Shown piece after piece: positions 60,949 through 64,000 of a stretch of 64,000 nt of DNA. Every line of letters begins with the position of its first letter. Positions within the stretch are counted from its first letter, which is position 1. Under the pieces are notes generated by a model, which saw nothing but the letters and a program-made list of their open reading frames with translations, had not been told where the DNA came from and ran no database searches. The DNA comes from Paenibacillus oleatilyticus. Its GTDB lineage: Bacteria; Bacillota; Bacilli; Paenibacillales; NBRC-103111. A program made the position numbers and the translations under genes. The DNA lies in the NCBI RefSeq assembly GCF_018998565.1, contig NZ_JAHNZO010000031.1, positions 1 to 64,000 of the forward strand, given 5' to 3'.

Positions 60949-62199
60949 ATGAAGTGGCCGGCCGTAACTGTCAATTTAAGCAGATACCGGAAAATGGGAC
61001 AAGCCATCGGCGTGTACTCAAAGACGTTGACCATCCTGATGACAGGATGTCTGTTGTTTTTTATAGCGATCGGATTGCTGGGGTATGTGCATTCGACCGT
61101 CTCGAACCCTTCCCCTTCCACGTCGATGAAGGGACTGGCGGCATCCGTATCCAGCCGTTTCTTCATGGATATGATGGGGATGGAGGTGCCGGGCCTGCAG
61201 CAGGACCGCAAGTCGTTTACATTTTCGCAATCGAACGTGTCGGGTTTCCTGTTCTCGCTGTTTACCGATCTGAACCCAAAAGATCCGAAGACGCTCGTCT
61301 CCCGCGAAGTGCCCGGGCTGTCGCAGGAGCGCTCCGTGCTGCTGAGCGGCGCCGACGGCTTCGTCGTCGATTCTCCTGAGGACTATGGCCCCAAATCTGA
61401 CGTGTTCCAGCGCGGGGACCTGGGGGAAGCGGGCTCGATCACGGCCAATCCCCGAGCGAAATCGGTCGACGACGGAAAAGTGCAGGGTCCTGCCATCCCG
61501 CTGCCTGCGGCCGAAGGACCGAGAATGGCCGGCAAAAACGTCGCTTTCATCTATCAATCGCACAATCAGGAATCGTATTTGCCGGAGCTGCCGGGCGTCC
61601 GAGACCCGGACAAGGCGTACGACCCGAAACGGAACGTGACGCTGGTCGGGCTGCGGCTCGCGCAAATGCTGGAGAAGGAAGGCATCGGCGCTGTGCACTC
61701 GGATAAAAACTATCCGGCTATCGAAAAAAGCTTCAACTACTATTATTCCTACAAATATTCGTTCAAAACGCTGGAAGAGGCCGTATCCGGGCATCCGGAC
61801 CTGAAATTTTATTTCGATATTCACCGCGACTCGCAGCGCCGCGACAAGACGACGGCGACGATCAACGGCAAAGCTTACGCGCAAATCTACTTTATCATCG
61901 GCGGCAAAAATCCGAATTGGAAGCAAAACTACCAGTTCGCCGAACAAATCGACCGCGTGCTTGAAGCGAAATATCCCGGCCTCTCCAAAGGGATTCATGC
62001 CAAAAACGGCGAAGGCAACGGCGTCTACAATCAGACCTTCTCCCCGAACAGCGTGCTGATCGAGGTTGGCGGGGTGGATAATAGCCTGGAGGAGTGCTAT
62101 CGCACCGTGGACGCGCTGGCCAAGGCGGTTTCCGAAGTCATCCTGAATGCGCAGAAGGTCGATGCGCCGGTTACAGACGGGAAAAACGGGAAACAGTAA
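60949..62199 (+). CDS. spoIIP: stage II sporulation protein P
   Basis: A 416-residue protein. One N-terminal membrane helix (LTILMTGCLLFFIAIGLLGY) is followed by the SpoIIP hydrolase domain with FIYQSHNQESYLPEL, FDIHRDSQRRDKT and VLIEVGGVDNSLEEC carrying the presumed metal ligands. SpoIIP cuts peptidoglycan as amidase and endopeptidase with SpoIID and SpoIIM during engulfment. GGAGG lies 8 nt before the ATG at 60949; the longer in-frame start at 60889 has no clear box. Confidence 0.93.
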   Translation: MKWPAVTVNLSRYRKMGQAIGVYSKTLTILMTGCLLFFIAIGLLGYVHSTVSNPSPSTSMKGLAASVSSRFFMDMMGMEVPGLQQDRKSFTFSQSNVSGFLFSLFTDLNPKDPKTLVSREVPGLSQERSVLLSGADGFVVDSPEDYGPKSDVFQRGDLGEAGSITANPRAKSVDDGKVQGPAIPLPAAEGPRMAGKNVAFIYQSHNQESYLPELPGVRDPDKAYDPKRNVTLVGLRLAQMLEKEGIGAVHSDKNYPAIEKSFNYYYSYKYSFKTLEEAVSGHPDLKFYFDIHRDSQRRDKTTATINGKAYAQIYFIIGGKNPNWKQNYQFAEQIDRVLEAKYPGLSKGIHAKNGEGNGVYNQTFSPNSVLIEVGGVDNSLEECYRTVDALAKAVSEVILNAQKVDAPVTDGKNGKQ

Positions 62200-62240
62200 C
62201 GGCCGGTACCGGAGCCTGGCAAGAAAGAGAGGAGAGCGCG

Positions 62241-62642
62241 GTGAGAGGAAATGCGTTCGTTAAAGTCGGCGCCGTAGGGTTGGCGATGGCCTTCTGCATC
62301 TTTTTCGGAGTCGCGCTTGCCACGCAGGGAACCGAGCGGATTCACGGCCCGCTGACCAAGCCGCAGGCCGGAGCCGGAGAGGCGAAGCAGCACGCGTATA
62401 CCGCTGCCCCTGCAGGGAAGTCGGGCGCCGCGTCTCCGGCCGGAGCGAATGCAGCGGGGCCGGTGCCCAAGCCGCATGCGCAGCGGCCTGCGGAGGCTAA
62501 AGCGAAGCCGGCGATGCCGGAAGATCCGGCCGCGAACACGGGCATCAACCGTGTCGGGAACAAGACGGGGGAGCTGCTGCAAATTGCGGCGTATCACGGC
62601 ATCCGTTTCGTCGTTTCCATATTTGAAGCGATCAGTCCATAA
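62241..62642 (+). CDS. YqxA-like small membrane protein (DUF3679)
   Basis: A 133-residue protein with a GTG start and GAGAGGAG upstream. It has an N-terminal membrane helix (VGAVGLAMAFCIFFGVALA), an Ala/Pro/Lys-rich middle and a C-terminal amphipathic part (GELLQIAAYHGIRFVVSIFEAI). Position between spoIIP and lepA is that of B. subtilis yqxA; the sequence is weakly like it. The function is unknown. Confidence 0.65.
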   Translation: MRGNAFVKVGAVGLAMAFCIFFGVALATQGTERIHGPLTKPQAGAGEAKQHAYTAAPAGKSGAASPAGANAAGPVPKPHAQRPAEAKAKPAMPEDPAANTGINRVGNKTGELLQIAAYHGIRFVVSIFEAISP

Positions 62643-62690
62643 GCGCCGTCTTCGGGAACGGGGCGGAGATGGAAGTTTTAGGGGTGTCCA

Positions 62691-62719
62691 TTGCTGCCCG
62701 CCGTCACAACTGCTATAAT
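62691..62719 (+). promoter_or_regulatory. lepA promoter
   Basis: TTGCTG (62691-62696), 17 nt and TATAAT (62714-62719) preceded by TGC (extended -10), 45 nt before the lepA start. Confidence 0.7.
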
Positions 62720-62763
62720 TAGAAGTATTGTAAATTTGCAGGTTAGTGAGGGTAAAGCTGCCG

Positions 62764-64000
62764 ATGGATATCCAAGCCAGACAAAAGAAAATAAGAAATT
62801 TTTGTATCATCGCTCATATCGACCACGGGAAATCGACGCTTGCAGACCGCATCCTCGAATACACCGGCGCACTTTCGTCGCGTGAAATGCAGGAGCAGGT
62901 GCTTGACCAGATGGATCTGGAGCGCGAGCGGGGCATCACGATTAAGCTGCAGGCGGTTCGCCTTAGCTACCGGGCCGACGACGGTGAAGATTATATATTG
63001 AATTTGATCGATACCCCGGGACACGTCGACTTTACGTACGAGGTTTCCCGCAGTCTCGCCGCCTGTGAAGGCGCGCTGCTCGTCGTGGACGCGGCGCAGG
63101 GGATTGAAGCGCAGACGCTTGCCAACGTTTACTTGGCGTTGGACAACAATCTGGAAATTTTGCCGGTCATCAACAAAATCGACCTCCCCAGCGCCGAGCC
63201 GGAACGGGTGAAGCAGGAAGTCGAGGACGTGATCGGGCTTGACGCCAGCGATGCGGTGCTGGCTTCCGCCAAGGCCGGCATCGGAATCAAGGAGATTCTC
63301 GAGCAGGTCGTACAGAAGGTCCCTGCACCGACAGGGAATCCGGACAACCCACTCAAGGCGCTCATTTTCGACTCGCACTACGATCCGTATAAGGGCGTTA
63401 TCGTGTACGTCCGCGTCATCGACGGCTCAATCAAAGCGGGCTCGAAAATCAAATTCATGGCGACGGACAAAACGTTCGAGGTCATCGAGGTCGGTGCGTT
63501 CAAGCCGCGCATGGGCTCGGTTCCTTCGCTGGAGGTCGGCGATGTCGGCTTCATCGTCGCCGGGATCAAGAACGTCGGCGACACCCGGGTCGGGGATACG
63601 GTAACGGACGCCAAAAATCCGACGCTCGAGCCGCTGCCGGGCTACCGCAAAATCAACCCGATGGTATTCTGCGGACTGTATCCGATCGAAACGAGCGATT
63701 ACAACGATCTGCGCGAAGCGCTGGAGAAGCTGCAGTTGAACGACGCGTCGCTCAGCTTCGAGCCGGAGACGTCCACGGCGCTCGGCTTCGGCTTCCGCTG
63801 CGGATTTTTGGGATTGCTTCACATGGAGATCATCCAGGAGCGGATCGAGCGCGAATTTAACATTCCGCTCATTACGACCGCACCGAGCGTGGTGTTCCGC
63901 GTGACGCAGACGAACGGTACCGTGCTGAATATCGAGAACCCGTCGCTGTTCCCGGAGCCGGGCAAAATCGACTTCGTCGAAGAGCCTTACGTCAAGGCGT
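62764..64000 (+). CDS. lepA: elongation factor 4 (LepA), truncated by window end
   Basis: The first 412 residues of a translational GTPase; the whole family is about 605 residues, so the 3' part lies outside the window. G1 is AHIDHGKST, G2 is RGITIK, G3 is DTPGHVDF, G4 is NKIDLP and G5 is ASAKAG. The domain II and III order and GLLHMEIIQERIEREF fit LepA rather than EF-G. LepA back-translocates stalled ribosomes or aids initiation. A GAGGG box lies about 13 nt before the ATG at 62764, so the exact start is less secure. Confidence 0.95.
   Translation, partial: MDIQARQKKIRNFCIIAHIDHGKSTLADRILEYTGALSSREMQEQVLDQMDLERERGITIKLQAVRLSYRADDGEDYILNLIDTPGHVDFTYEVSRSLAACEGALLVVDAAQGIEAQTLANVYLALDNNLEILPVINKIDLPSAEPERVKQEVEDVIGLDASDAVLASAKAGIGIKEILEQVVQKVPAPTGNPDNPLKALIFDSHYDPYKGVIVYVRVIDGSIKAGSKIKFMATDKTFEVIEVGAFKPRMGSVPSLEVGDVGFIVAGIKNVGDTRVGDTVTDAKNPTLEPLPGYRKINPMVFCGLYPIETSDYNDLREALEKLQLNDASLSFEPETSTALGFGFRCGFLGLLHMEIIQERIEREFNIPLITTAPSVVFRVTQTNGTVLNIENPSLFPEPGKIDFVEEPYVKA

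Overview
The window looks like chromosome from a GC-rich, endospore-forming Firmicute of the Paenibacillaceae (Paenibacillus, Cohnella or a close relative). Three things point there. Sporulation and germination genes are present (spoVAC-spoVAD-spoVAE, gpr, spoIIP). Strong AGGAGG ribosome-binding sites, a T-box leader and U-tailed intrinsic terminators are common. The right half follows the Bacillus subtilis yqeG-to-lepA order. I see no rRNA, tRNA, CRISPR array or prophage. All assignments come from reading motifs in the sequence; no database search was run.

Layout. 0-5.6 kb (minus strand): a Cys/Ser/Gly-tailed membrane protein and a heterodimeric ABC exporter of BmrC/BmrD type, whose leader holds a 29-codon reading frame and two terminators. 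5.7-24.4 kb: accessory metabolism and regulation. This part holds a CE7 esterase, a TetR-regulated MFS pump, a PfkB sugar kinase, aspartase, an EamA/AraC pair, a three-gene amino-sugar/tagatose-phosphate set (AgaS-type SIS protein, class II aldolase, LacC/FruK kinase), a PhyH oxygenase with an AraC regulator, an Fnr-type oxygen sensor, an L,D-transpeptidase, an unassigned structured RNA, a CorA-family transporter and a uronate-isomerase-like protein. 24.4-27.6 kb: a spoVA2-type germination cluster with DUF1657 and DUF421-DUF1657 proteins. 28.1-32.6 kb: a MoxR-DUF58-transglutaminase operon.

32.6-48.7 kb is the housekeeping and competence block: yqeG, yqeH, aroE, yhbY, nadD, yqeK, rsfS, a CvfB-like gene, yqeM, T-box-leuS, comER, comEA, metY, comEB, comEC. 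Relative to B. subtilis, leuS, metY and the CvfB-like gene sit inside it. 48.7-57.8 kb is an accessory insertion between comEC and holA: MATE/TetR, EamA, nitronate monooxygenase, LysR/MFS, and an ECF sigma/anti-sigma pair. 58.0-64.0 kb returns to conserved order: holA, rpsT (minus), gpr, spoIIP, a yqxA-like gene, and lepA cut by the window end.

The most unusual non-coding signals are: (1) two copies of a 209-267 nt palindromic element whose arms differ by compensatory base changes; (2) an attenuator-like leader in front of the BmrCD-type exporter; (3) a free-standing structured RNA candidate of about 230 nt at 21.25-21.47 kb; and (4) a structured, G-rich spacer between aroE and yhbY.
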